Below, piece after piece: positions 1 through 9,752 of a stretch of 26,711 bases of DNA. The notes beneath the pieces are model-generated. The model did no database searches and was not told the DNA's origin. It worked only from the letters and a program-made list of their open reading frames with translations. Location: positions 1 through 26,711 of the forward strand of contig JACQRG010000026.1 in the NCBI GenBank assembly GCA_016206565.1, read 5' to 3'. Both the position numbers and the translations under genes were made by a program. Position 1 is the stretch's first letter. Each line of letters opens with the position of its first letter. Origin of the DNA: Candidatus Omnitrophota bacterium. Its GTDB lineage: Bacteria > Omnitrophota > Gorgyraeia > Aquiviventales > Aquiviventaceae.

Positions 1-257
1 CGCCGCTCCTCCACGATGCGCGCGGCCAGCGCCCTGCCGACCCCTGGAAGGCGCTCTAATTCTGCAACGCCGGCCGTGTTGATGTCAACCCGCCTCGCCG
101 CCGCCAGCCGCGCATCCCAGGCCGCGGCTTGTCGCGCATCAACAGGAGCGACCGGCGCTTGCCGCTGCTGCCATGCGATGAAAGCCAGACCAAGCAATGC
201 CACCGTTCCCAGCCAGGCCGCGGCGCGCTGCTCCCCGTCTCTAGTCTCTTGTCTCAT
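1..257 (-). CDS. ComEA-like helix-hairpin-helix protein (partial, 3' end beyond window)
   Basis: The reading frame starts at an ATG at 257 and runs open off the left edge, giving about 85 residues. Residues near 15-30 form a hydrophobic segment (AAAWLGTVALLGLAFIAW), so the protein is membrane-anchored or has a signal anchor. The C-terminal part reads VDINTAGVAELERLPGVG and then a helix with ALAARIVEER, which is the classic DINTA...L..LPGIG..A..I helix-hairpin-helix of the ComEA family. That family binds double-stranded DNA non-specifically during uptake. The start lies 10 nt after the leuS stop, inside a heptamer array, so the N-terminus MRQETRD is repeat-encoded. It is the last visible gene of the nfo-leuS operon. 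The family call is firm; a role in competence is inference, since small ComEA-like proteins of unknown role are common. Confidence 0.8.
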   Translation of the reverse strand, partial: MRQETRDGEQRAAAWLGTVALLGLAFIAWQQRQAPVAPVDARQAAAWDARLAAARRVDINTAGVAELERLPGVGRALAARIVEER

Positions 258-267
258 GTCTCATGTC

Positions 268-270
<3 letters not shown>
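236..270 (-). repeat. heptanucleotide array, 5 x 7 bp, at the leuS/comEA junction
   Basis: Read on the minus strand the units are TGAGACA, TGAGACA, TGAGACA, AGAGACT and AGAGACG, exactly 35 bp. The first unit supplies the TGA stop of leuS. The second and third units together create the ATG start of the comEA-like gene. An ATG one unit earlier (264) reads into a TAG after seven codons, so the array phase decides which start is usable. Confidence 0.9.
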
Positions 271-2805
<2,535 letters not shown>

Positions 2806-2813
2806 CGGCTCGC

Positions 2814-3185
2814 TCACTCGGCGGGCGGGGGGGCGGAGAGCTTGGCGTACTGCTCGAGCAGGGCGCGGGTCTTCGGATCTATCTGCATGAACTTCAGGCC
2901 GCTTTCCGCCCTGGGGGATTCGTAGCTGCGGCGCGCCGCGGCGACGATCTTGCTCCAGGACACCTCGGCGCTGAGCACCAGCGGGGCGTCGCGGTCGGGC
3001 AGCGTGAGCTCGACCTCCATGGCCGAGCCGGCCATCAGCAGGCCGTCGGTGATGACGCACAGGCCCCCGCCGCTGAGGTTCTTCGTGAGCACGCGCCACG
3101 CCTTGCCGGTGGCGACGTCCTTCAACAGGATGGTCAGGCGCGCGCCGGCCCGGATGAAGCGCCGCCGATCAGGGTTCAGCGGCAT
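2814..3185 (-). CDS. PilZ domain protein
   Basis: This 123-aa protein consists of a single PilZ domain, a fold that in many proteins binds cyclic di-GMP. It opens with PDRRRFIRAGARLTILL, matching the RxxxR start of PilZ, followed about 30 residues later by NLSGGGLCV, which matches the second motif (D/N-x-S-x-x-G). Both ligand-contact motifs are therefore present, so cyclic di-GMP binding is plausible but not shown. The gene overlaps the end of the upstream lipoprotein gene by 17 nt and stops 8 nt before leuS, so the three are translated from one message. No cyclase or phosphodiesterase is visible in the window. Confidence 0.88.
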   Translation of the reverse strand: MPLNPDRRRFIRAGARLTILLKDVATGKAWRVLTKNLSGGGLCVITDGLLMAGSAMEVELTLPDRDAPLVLSAEVSWSKIVAAARRSYESPRAESGLKFMQIDPKTRALLEQYAKLSAPPPAE

Positions 3186-4404
3186 GACCCTCGCCGAGAT
3201 AGGCCGCCACCGCCAGCGACTCGTTGAGCTCCCGCGCCATCCGCTGGGCCAGGTGGCCGGCCACGCGCTCCAGGTTGCTGCGTTTCATGCCCGTGATCGG
3301 CGAGGTCACGATGGATTTGTAGCCGGTGGGCCCCTTGAGGACCCCGGCGATGCGCGAGTTCTTGCGCTCAATCGTCCAGACGACCTCGCCGCTCGCGGGC
3401 TCCACCAGCTCCAGTGCTAAGCCCGCCTTGACCGACGAGTGGATCAGGAGGTAGGTGCGGCCCCAACGCGTCACGGTGCCGCGCAGCAGCAGGTCGGCCC
3501 GGACGTCCTTCGCCAGCTTCGCCGGCGACAGCGCCTGCGGCAGCGGCTGACCCTCGGCCCATCCCTGCGCCTTCAGCACGGCATCCACCTGGCCGAGCTC
3601 CACGATGTCGAAGCGGCCCTCCTGCAGGCCGGCGGCCAGATCCCGGCGCAACACGACCGCGGCGTCCTTCAGCCAGGCCGGGCGCTCGGCGTCAAACGGC
3701 AGGACGGCCAGCCGGGGTACATCGGCGCCCTTCGCCGGCGCGCGGGCCGCCGGCAGGCTCATGGGAGGATTCGGAAACCCCTCCAGGGCCTGCCGGGTCG
3801 CGGTCTCGGCCACACGCAGGAACTTCACCTCGGGGGGCAGGTAGCTGCGCACCTGGTCCTTCACGAAATCCACGACCTGGCCTTTCTTCACCAGCGCCCC
3901 GCCCCGCTCGGCCGCCTTCACCCGCGTGCGCCAGAGCACCTCGCCGCTGGCGGTATCCGCCATCTGCAGCGATGCGATCAGGCTGGTCTCCGTATAGAGG
4001 GGGGTATTCAGATGCAGCACCCGCTGCAGCTCCGTCGAGATCACGGCGTCCACGCCCAGCGCCTTGCCCAGCTCCTGGGGCGAGGCCTGCCGCCACCGCT
4101 CCTCTTCCAGCGGCCCCCAGGATTGAGCCAACCGCGCATCCACCTCGGCGAGCTTCAGGTCCTCATACCCCAGCGTGGAGAATCTTTGCGCGAACGTCTT
4201 GCGAAAGGCGTCGCGTCCGACCCGGTGGTCGCTGGGCACGCCCTCCTGCGCCGGCCGGTCATAGGCATAGGTGATGACGAACGGCAGGATGGCGACGCGC
4301 TTGGGGGGATGGTCGAGGAACCCTTCGCGCACGTAGGCCTTGCCGCCGCAGCCTAAGGCCAGCCCGAGGGCCGCGCACGCCGCTGCCGCGCGCCTTAGAC
4401 GCAT
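3169..4404 (-). CDS. lipoprotein with two related N-terminal/C-terminal domains (GNA1162/CsgG-like fold suspected)
   Basis: The 411-aa product starts MRLRRAAAACAALGLALGCGG, a short lipoprotein-type signal with Cys at about residue 19. Two parts look like copies of one domain: RVAILPF near residue 35 and RLAVLPF near residue 230. Each is followed by a helical stretch, an ADxxxx(S/R)T(E/V) strand (VDAVISTEL and ADLLLRGTV), and then SGEV(L/V)W. This pattern resembles the DUF799/GNA1162 and CsgG-like periplasmic lipoproteins. ATG overlaps the stop of the upstream membrane protein by one base (TGATG). A much longer frame is open upstream, but the lipoprotein signal and the coupling support this start. 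The molecular function is unknown; an outer-membrane assembly role is inference. Confidence 0.75.
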   Translation of the reverse strand: MRLRRAAAACAALGLALGCGGKAYVREGFLDHPPKRVAILPFVITYAYDRPAQEGVPSDHRVGRDAFRKTFAQRFSTLGYEDLKLAEVDARLAQSWGPLEEERWRQASPQELGKALGVDAVISTELQRVLHLNTPLYTETSLIASLQMADTASGEVLWRTRVKAAERGGALVKKGQVVDFVKDQVRSYLPPEVKFLRVAETATRQALEGFPNPPMSLPAARAPAKGADVPRLAVLPFDAERPAWLKDAAVVLRRDLAAGLQEGRFDIVELGQVDAVLKAQGWAEGQPLPQALSPAKLAKDVRADLLLRGTVTRWGRTYLLIHSSVKAGLALELVEPASGEVVWTIERKNSRIAGVLKGPTGYKSIVTSPITGMKRSNLERVAGHLAQRMARELNESLAVAAYLGEGHAAEP

Positions 4405-5513
4405 CACGCGCCTCCCATGGACGCCGCGGTGACATCCGCAAAGTAGCGGAGGAGCGCCGCCGTGAACACCACGCCGAGATAGACGCCCAGCACCGCCTGC
4501 GCCACCCCGAAGAGCGCGCCGACCACCAAGCCGGCGGCGCCGCTTAAGCCCCCGAGCACCGCGCCCACAAGCGCCAGCGCCCACTGCGCGCCACCCAGCA
4601 GGACCGTCAGCACCGCCCCCAAGCCGAGCAGCCGCCACCAGTGGCCGCGGCTGGCCCGCCAGCTTGCTCGCAACGCCGCCAGCGGACCCAGGCGCCGTGC
4701 GGCAATCGCCACCCACCAGAAGACCAGGCGCACGCTCAGCCAGATCACACCCACTCCAAGCGACACCAGCACCAGGAGTGCCAGCGCGTCCAGCAACAGA
4801 TCCGGAATCCGCCCGGCCAGCAGCGAAAGCGTCCAGGTCACCAGCACGAATCCCGCGAGCAGCGCCAGACCGGCCGCCAATGAGAGCAGCGCCGCGCCCA
4901 GTAACCCGCCGAACGCCTGCGTGCCGGCGCGCCAGACCAGCGCTAAGCGGGCCGGTTGGGACGCGGCCAGGGCCGAGAGATACCCGACCTGCCCGCCGTA
5001 GAGCCACAGGCCGGCCGCGGCCAGCACCACCGCGCATGCGAGCGCCACAGGCCAGTTGCGCGTCACCCATGCCTCTTCCGCTTCCTGAGCTTGCCGGCGC
5101 TGCGCCTGGATGCGCTCCAGCTCCGGCGTGATCACGTACTCGGCCGCGTCAGGCTCCAGCGGCGGCGAGGATACCGGCGCCAACACCGCAGGAGGTTCAG
5201 GGCTGGCCATCTGGTCGAAGAGGTCGGGGGGATTCCCTGCCGGCGGCGAAGCCGTCGGAGGGGGGGCCTGTTCCGGCGCCGGCGCGGCGGGCTCGACAGG
5301 AACCGGGGCGGGCCCCGGCCCGACCGGGGCGGGCGCTTCCACAACGCCTTCCTGTGGAGCGAGGAGAGACGCAGGCACGCCGGTGGCTAAGACCGCCAGC
5401 AGCACCGGCAGGCCGATCAGCAGCCAAAACCCCAGCACGAACCCAATGAGCGGCCAGCTGCGGTTCGCCGAGGCGAACCCGTGCTGCACCGACCGGACGA
5501 TTCCTGGTGGCAT
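4404..5513 (-). CDS. multi-pass membrane protein with proline/alanine-rich loop
   Basis: The 369-aa product has a first transmembrane helix at about residues 20-45. A roughly 60-residue Pro/Ala-rich linker (APVPVEPAAPAPEQAPPP and flanks) follows. A second helix lies around 155-175 and about five more fill the C-terminal half. The last part (LRASWRASRGHWWRLLGLG) looks like the membrane domain of glycerophosphodiester-phosphodiesterase-type or DUF4013-like proteins, but I do not recognise a firm family. AAGGAGG stands 4 nt before ATG. It is coupled to the lipoprotein gene through TGATG, suggesting that the two products act in one envelope system. Confidence 0.75.
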   Translation of the reverse strand: MPPGIVRSVQHGFASANRSWPLIGFVLGFWLLIGLPVLLAVLATGVPASLLAPQEGVVEAPAPVGPGPAPVPVEPAAPAPEQAPPPTASPPAGNPPDLFDQMASPEPPAVLAPVSSPPLEPDAAEYVITPELERIQAQRRQAQEAEEAWVTRNWPVALACAVVLAAAGLWLYGGQVGYLSALAASQPARLALVWRAGTQAFGGLLGAALLSLAAGLALLAGFVLVTWTLSLLAGRIPDLLLDALALLVLVSLGVGVIWLSVRLVFWWVAIAARRLGPLAALRASWRASRGHWWRLLGLGAVLTVLLGGAQWALALVGAVLGGLSGAAGLVVGALFGVAQAVLGVYLGVVFTAALLRYFADVTAASMGGA

Positions 5514-5531
5514 CCGTCCTCCTTCTGATGA

Positions 5532-6200
5532 TTAACGACCGCGCATCGCCAGCCGCCGCGCCGACGCGAGCGGCAGGTACAACATGACGAAGAACACCAG
5601 CGCCAAGCCCTCCATCCCCACAATATACCAGGGCCAGGGACCGAGCACATCCAGCAGGCTCGGCTGCGAAGGCTTGCGGGCCAGGTAGCCGTAGTTGGCG
5701 CCCCACAGCCCGTTGATCAGCCCGGCCGCGGCGGCGTAGAGGTTCGTCACGCCCCAGACGCGCGCCACCGAGCCCCACGTCGCCTGCACGCGGCCGGTGA
5801 CGGCCAGATACACCGACAGCAGCACGACGCCGCCGTGGCTCAAGAAGAAATGCATCGCGCTGCGCGCCGGCAGCCCGACGTTCAGATCCGGCGTGGCCAG
5901 CGCCTGAAAGCTGCCGGCCAGGCCCCAGAAATAGATCAGCTCGCAGGCGCGCGGCCGCAGCGTCCACAGGGCCCAGGCCATGAGCCCGACCGCCAGGTCG
6001 CACAGCTGCAGCGGCACGCGCACCACGCCGTGCGCCGCGGCCCAGGACCACGAGAGCAGCTCGTTGCCGATGAGCGCGACGGCCAGCAGGCGCCGCGCGA
6101 ACCGATCTTCACGCCCGCGCAGCCATCGAGCCGCCACCAGCAGCGCGGCCGCCGCCGCGGCCACGATCAGCAGCACCGCGCGGTGGCCGGGCAGGCCCAT
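5532..6200 (-). CDS. TMEM164/YwaF-like integral membrane protein (TIGR02206 type)
   Basis: The 222-aa product has about six or seven transmembrane helices. It carries LPLQLCDLAVGLMAW-like and RACELIYFWGLAGSFQALATPD motifs, then MHFFLSHGGVVLLSVYL and LWGANYGYLARKP. These match the TP0381/YwaF family, related to eukaryotic TMEM164. The biochemical role in bacteria is not established. A longer frame is open to 6407, but its extra residues are Arg/Ala-rich shadow sequence. The ATG at 6200 overlaps the previous gene's stop as TGATG, which fixes the start. The next gene follows after 18 nt. Confidence 0.85.
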   Translation of the reverse strand: MGLPGHRAVLLIVAAAAAALLVAARWLRGREDRFARRLLAVALIGNELLSWSWAAAHGVVRVPLQLCDLAVGLMAWALWTLRPRACELIYFWGLAGSFQALATPDLNVGLPARSAMHFFLSHGGVVLLSVYLAVTGRVQATWGSVARVWGVTNLYAAAAGLINGLWGANYGYLARKPSQPSLLDVLGPWPWYIVGMEGLALVFFVMLYLPLASARRLAMRGR

Positions 6201-6487
6201 CAGCCGCCAGCGAGCCGCTTCGCCCAGAGCCGCGCTTCGCGCGCCACCGCCAGCCGAAACGGCTGCTGCCCGCCCAGGCGCGGCCAAACCTGCTGCCAGG
6301 TGCTCAGCGCCGTCTGCAGATGGGCCAGCAGCTCGCGCCGTGCCGCATCGCGCTCGCCGGCGGCGGCCGCGCCGCAGAGTGTGTGCGCGCGCTGCAGGTG
6401 CTGGCACAGCGCGGCTTCGGAGCGCCCGGCCTCGATGTCACCGGCGACGTCAAGGAATCCTTGCGCCAGGCGCTGCCGCGCGCTCAC
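6200..6487 (-). CDS. hypothetical helical protein, 95 aa
   Basis: I do not recognise this protein. It is soluble and almost entirely helical (RQRLAQGFLDVAGDIEAG through FRLAVAREARLWAKRLAGG), without a signal peptide. I choose the GTG at 6487 because GGAGG stands 6 nt upstream. An ATG at 6532 would extend it by 15 residues and deepen the overlap with nfo to 83 nt. With the GTG the overlap with nfo is 38 nt. Its stop overlaps the next ATG as TGATG. Overlap on both sides supports a real, translationally coupled gene. Confidence 0.65.
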   Translation of the reverse strand: MSARQRLAQGFLDVAGDIEAGRSEAALCQHLQRAHTLCGAAAAGERDAARRELLAHLQTALSTWQQVWPRLGGQQPFRLAVAREARLWAKRLAGG

Positions 6488-7328
6488 GGCGGCCCTCCAG
6501 CTGTCTGACCGTGGCGAGATTGCGCCGATCATCCTGTTGGGTCTTCTTCGGCGTCTCGAGGATGCGCGGCACGCCGCGCAGGCGCGGGTGGGTGACGAGG
6601 CGCCGGAACGCCTCCAGGCCGATGTGGCCCTGCCCGATGTGCCAGTGCCGGTCCACCTTGGAGCCGAGCGGCGCCTTGGAGTCGTTGAGGTGGAGCAGCC
6701 GCAGGTGCGAGAGCCCGACGGCGGCGTCGAAGGCGTCGAGCGTCTCGTCCAGCCCCTGCGCGGTATGGATCGGAAAGCCCGCCGCAAACAGGTGCGCCGT
6801 GTCCAAGCACACGCCCACGGCCGCCTTCGCCTCCACGCCGGCGCGCAGCGCGGCCAGCTGCTCGAAGCGCTCGCCCAGGGCATGGCCGCAGCCGGCGGTG
6901 TTCTCCAGCAGGATCATGGTCGGCCGCGACGGACGCTGCAGGGTGCGGTTCAGGGCCTCGATCACGCGCGCGATGCCGGCGGCCTCGCCGGCTCCGGTAT
7001 GGCTGCCGACATGGGTGACCAGGTAGTCGGCCTGCCATGCGGCGGCGCGGTCATATTCTTCTTGGTAGAGCCGCAGCGAAAACGCCCACACCGAGGCCTT
7101 GGGAGAGGCCAGATTGATGATGTAGGGGCTATGGATCGCCAGCGGGGCGATGTCCGCCGCCTGGCGCGCCTGGGCGAACTGCCGCAGCTCTTCGGCAGAT
7201 CGCCTCGGCGCCGGTCCGCCGCGCGGGCTGCGGCTGAAGATTTGCATCGTGGTGCAGCCCAGCCGCCGGGCCCGGGCGGCCGCTTCCAACAGGCCTCCCG
7301 CGATGGAGACATGGACACCTAACCTCAT
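6450..7328 (-). CDS. nfo: endonuclease IV (AP endonuclease)
   Basis: This enzyme cleaves 5' of abasic sites in base-excision repair. The 292-aa length fits the family (E. coli 285). All metal ligands of the trinuclear zinc site can be placed: H66 (AIHSPY), H106 and H110 (VTHVGSH), E142 (LLENTAG), D176 and H179 (CLDTAHL), H213 (LHLNDSK), D226 and H228 (VDRHWHIG), and E258 (ILETP). The start MRLGVHVSIAGG is the conserved N-terminus; the frame stays open upstream without conservation. It is the first gene of the operon that ends with leuS and the comEA-like gene. A -10 box lies only 10 nt before the ATG, so the leader is about 4 nt. Confidence 0.96.
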   Translation of the reverse strand: MRLGVHVSIAGGLLEAAARARRLGCTTMQIFSRSPRGGPAPRRSAEELRQFAQARQAADIAPLAIHSPYIINLASPKASVWAFSLRLYQEEYDRAAAWQADYLVTHVGSHTGAGEAAGIARVIEALNRTLQRPSRPTMILLENTAGCGHALGERFEQLAALRAGVEAKAAVGVCLDTAHLFAAGFPIHTAQGLDETLDAFDAAVGLSHLRLLHLNDSKAPLGSKVDRHWHIGQGHIGLEAFRRLVTHPRLRGVPRILETPKKTQQDDRRNLATVRQLEGRRERAAAPGARIP

Positions 7329-7338
7329 GAGCGCGCTT

Positions 7339-7367
7339 ATCTTAACACGCACCTGTGCCGACGGCAA
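7339..7367 (-). promoter_or_regulatory. sigma70-type promoter for nfo operon
   Basis: TTGCCG (7362-7367) and TAAGAT (7339-7344) on the minus strand are separated by 17 nt. Ten bases separate the -10 box from the nfo ATG, so transcription should start about 4 nt before the start codon. It is divergent from the tRNA-Ala promoter 15 bp away. Confidence 0.65.
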
Positions 7368-7381
7368 CGTGGCCGCCTGCA

Positions 7382-7411
7382 TTGACACCCTGCGCGGGCG
7401 CGTGCTATGGT
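7382..7411 (+). promoter_or_regulatory. sigma70-type promoter for tRNA-Ala/nfeD
   Basis: A consensus TTGACA (7382-7387) is followed after 18 nt by TATGGT (7406-7411), with an extended TG motif just before it (TGCTATGGT). The predicted transcription start near 7418 lies about 15 nt before the tRNA 5' end. Confidence 0.75.
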
Positions 7412-7432
7412 AGAGCTTCGGTTCTCGCCCTC

Positions 7433-7505
7433 GGGGCAGTAGCTCAGTTGGGAGAGCGCGTGAATGGCATTCACGAGGTCAGGGGTTCGATCCCCCTCTG
7501 CTCCA
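7433..7505 (+). tRNA. tRNA-Ala(GGC)
   Basis: The cloverleaf is complete. The acceptor strand GGGGCAG pairs with CTGCTCC, the anticodon stem CGTGA pairs with TCACG, and the T stem AGGGG pairs with CCCCT around TTCGATC. The anticodon GGC is at 7466-7468 and the discriminator base is A. CCA is not encoded. The 3' end runs directly into the nfeD reading frame. Confidence 0.95.
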
Positions 7506-8879
7506 GTTCTCGTCTTCGCTCTCAGCCTGGGCATCCTTCCCGCAACCGGCCATGCCGCCCACGTCAACGTCATCGAGCTGGATAACCGCATCATCAGCCC
7601 GGTGACGCAGCAGTACATTGAGGAGGCGGTCTCGCGCTCCGAATCCGACGGCGCGGTGTGCCTCGTCATCCGGCTCGACACGCCGGGCGGCCTGCTGGAA
7701 TCCACCCGCGCCATCGTCAAGCGCATGATGAACGCCGCCGTGCCGGTCGTGGTCTACGTCGCACCCTCCGGCTCGCGGGCCGGTTCGGCCGGCGTGTTCA
7801 TCACGATGGCCGCGCACGTCGCCGCCATGGCGCCCTCCACGAACATCGGGGCGGCGCATCCGGTCACGGTCGGCGAGGGCGGCGGGCCGGTGCGCCGGCT
7901 CATCAAGCGCATCCGCCATGGGGACGAGGAGGAGAAACCGTCCCGCCGCAAGACCGAGGTCGAGGAGACCATCGAGGAAGAGCAGGACCCCATGGCCGAG
8001 AAGATCATCAACGACACCGTCGCGTGGATCACCACCATCGCCAAGGCGCGCGGCCGCAACGAGGCCTGGGCCGCCAAGGCGGTGACCGAGAGCTTCTCGG
8101 TCACCGAGGCCGACGCCGTGAAAGAGCGCATCGTGGACCTCGTGGCGGCGGATCTGCCGGACCTGCTCGCCCAGTTAGACGGCCGCCGGGTCGTCCTGGC
8201 CGGCCAGCCGGTGGAGCTGGCCACCGCCGGCGCGCAGGTCGTCGAGCTGCCCATGAGCCGGCGGCAGGAGTTCCTGATGGTCATCACCCATCCGAACGTC
8301 GCCTACCTGCTCATGATGCTGGGCACGCTGGGCCTGGTCTTCGAGTTCACGCATCCCGGCATCGGGTTCCCCGGCATCGCGGGACTCATCTGCCTGCTGC
8401 TGGCCCTCTATGCCTTTCAGGCGCTGCCGGTCAGCTACGCGGCGGTCGCGCTCATCGCCGTGGGCCTGGGGCTGCTCATCGCCGAGGCCATGGTCATCAG
8501 CCACGGCCTGCTGGCCCTCGGCGGCGCCATCGCGCTGACCCTGGGCAGCCTGATGCTCTTTGAGACGCCGGACCCGAACTTCCAGGTCTCGCTGCAGGTC
8601 ATCGTGCCCGCCGTGGTGACGCTGGCCGGCTTGCTGCTCTTCGTCGTGCAGCGCGCGCTGCGCGTCCAGCGCCAGCGGGTGACGACCGGGGCGGAAGGCC
8701 TGCTCGGCGCCTCGGGGGTGGCGTCCACCGACCTGCATCCCGACGGCCAGGTGTTCCTGCACGGCGAAACCTGGTCGGCCACCAGCCCGCGGCCCGTCAA
8801 ACGGGGCGCTGCCGTGCGCGTGACGCGCGTGGAAGGCTTGCGTCTGACCGTCGAACCCGTAAACCGTGGAGGCGCCTGA
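7464..8879 (+). CDS. nfeD: NfeD-family membrane serine protease (long form)
   Basis: NfeD proteases are ClpP-fold, membrane-bound Ser/Lys proteases that pair with stomatin-like proteins. The N-terminal domain shows RLDTPGG, then SRAGSAGVF with the likely catalytic Ser at residue 108, and the STNIGAAHPV block. The likely catalytic Lys is at 180 (EKIINDT). Four or five transmembrane helices occupy about 275-395, and a C-terminal OB-like NfeD domain ends at 471. A strongly charged insert (about 143-178, many Arg/Lys/Glu) lies just before the Lys. The only in-frame ATG before the signal peptide is at 7464, inside the tRNA-Ala anticodon loop, directly after an in-frame TGA. The signal core (VLVFALSLGILPATGHAA) starts right after the tRNA. 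The protein is clear; the true start is not. The stop overlaps the slipin start as TGATG. Confidence 0.9.
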   Translation: MAFTRSGVRSPSAPVLVFALSLGILPATGHAAHVNVIELDNRIISPVTQQYIEEAVSRSESDGAVCLVIRLDTPGGLLESTRAIVKRMMNAAVPVVVYVAPSGSRAGSAGVFITMAAHVAAMAPSTNIGAAHPVTVGEGGGPVRRLIKRIRHGDEEEKPSRRKTEVEETIEEEQDPMAEKIINDTVAWITTIAKARGRNEAWAAKAVTESFSVTEADAVKERIVDLVAADLPDLLAQLDGRRVVLAGQPVELATAGAQVVELPMSRRQEFLMVITHPNVAYLLMMLGTLGLVFEFTHPGIGFPGIAGLICLLLALYAFQALPVSYAAVALIAVGLGLLIAEAMVISHGLLALGGAIALTLGSLMLFETPDPNFQVSLQVIVPAVVTLAGLLLFVVQRALRVQRQRVTTGAEGLLGASGVASTDLHPDGQVFLHGETWSATSPRPVKRGAAVRVTRVEGLRLTVEPVNRGGA

Positions 8880-9634
8880 TGCCGTTGATCGGAGGATTGG
8901 GATTCCCTTTGGCCCTGGTGGTGTTCTACGTGTTCAATTGCGTCAAGGTCCTGCGCGAGTACGAGCGGGGCGTCGTGTTCCGGCTCGGGCGGCTGGTCGC
9001 GCGGCCGCTGGGCCCGGGCCTGACGTTCATCATCTGGCCGATTGACCGCCTGGTGCGCATCAGCCTGCGCACCGTCACCCTCGACGTGCCGCCGCAGGAT
9101 GTCATCAGCAAGGATAACGTGTCCATCAAAGTGAACGCGGTGATTTACTTCCGCGTCATGGACCCGAACCGGGCGGTGGTCGAAGTGGAGGACTACCTCT
9201 TCGCCACCTCCCAGATGGCGCAGACCACCCTGCGCAGCGTGCTCGGCCAGGTCGAGTTGGATGAACTGCTCGCGCAGCGTGAGCAGCTCAACCAACGGCT
9301 CCAGGCGATCCTCGACAAGCAGACGGATCCCTGGGGGATTAAGGTCTCGGCGGTGGAGATTAAGCACGTGGACTTAGCCGACGAGATGCGCCGCGCGATG
9401 GCCCGCCAGGCCGAGGCCGAGCGCGTCCGGCGCGCCAAGATCATCGGCGCCGAGGCGGAGTTCCAGGCGGCCCAGAGGCTGGTGGACGCCGCCCGGTTGA
9501 TGCGCGAGGAGCCGATGTCGCTGCAGATGCGCTACCTGCAGACCCTGGCCGAGATCGCCACCGAGAAGAGCTCGACCATACTTTTTCCCATCCCCATTGA
9601 CCTCATCAAGCCCTTCCTCGAGAATAAGCGATGA
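8879..9634 (+). CDS. slipin (stomatin-like SPFH-domain protein)
   Basis: The 251-aa product has one N-terminal hydrophobic hairpin (LGFPLALVVFYVFNCV), followed by the SPFH/band-7 domain. Diagnostic blocks are EYERGVVFRLGR, PGLTFIIWPIDRLVRISLRT, DVPPQDVISKDNVSIKVNAV and YFRVMDP. The C-terminal coiled coil contains MARQAEAERVRRAKIIGAEAE. Slipins form membrane scaffolds and are the established partner of long NfeD proteases, whose substrate in archaea is the stomatin C-terminus. Translation is coupled to nfeD through TGATG. The tRNA-Leu gene begins 5 nt after the stop. Confidence 0.96.
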   Translation: MPLIGGLGFPLALVVFYVFNCVKVLREYERGVVFRLGRLVARPLGPGLTFIIWPIDRLVRISLRTVTLDVPPQDVISKDNVSIKVNAVIYFRVMDPNRAVVEVEDYLFATSQMAQTTLRSVLGQVELDELLAQREQLNQRLQAILDKQTDPWGIKVSAVEIKHVDLADEMRRAMARQAEAERVRRAKIIGAEAEFQAAQRLVDAARLMREEPMSLQMRYLQTLAEIATEKSSTILFPIPIDLIKPFLENKR

Positions 9635-9639
9635 CCGGC

Positions 9640-9723
9640 GCCGAGGTGGCGGAACTGGCAGACGCGCGGGTCTCAAAAACCCGTGACCGCAAGGTCATGA
9701 GAGTTCGATTCTCTCCCTCGGCA
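9640..9723 (+). tRNA. tRNA-Leu(CAA)
   Basis: This is a class II tRNA. The acceptor GCCGAGG pairs with CCTCGGC, the anticodon stem CGGGT pairs with ACCCG, and the loop CTCAAAA gives anticodon CAA (9674-9676), which reads UUG. A variable arm (TGACCGCAAGGTCA) and the T arm GAGAG/CTCTC are present. The discriminator is A and CCA is not encoded. It sits between slipin and the response regulator on the same strand, without room for a separate promoter, so it is probably released from the nfeD-slipin transcript. Confidence 0.95.
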
Positions 9724-9752
9724 TTTTGTTACGCGGAAGGGCGCGCGGGGTC

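Noticed and set aside
2806..3099. Extended leuS start up to 3099
   Set aside because: The added residues overlap the PilZ gene in another frame and do not resemble any LeuRS N-terminus.
5220..5345. GC-rich, repeat-looking stretch with many CCGG and GGGGC blocks
   Set aside because: It simply encodes the Pro/Ala-rich linker of the membrane protein; there is no regular period.
5835..7322. A 495-codon plus-strand frame opposite the membrane protein, the 95-aa gene and nfo
   Set aside because: It is antisense to three coupled genes, including nfo with all metal ligands, and shows no recognisable motif.
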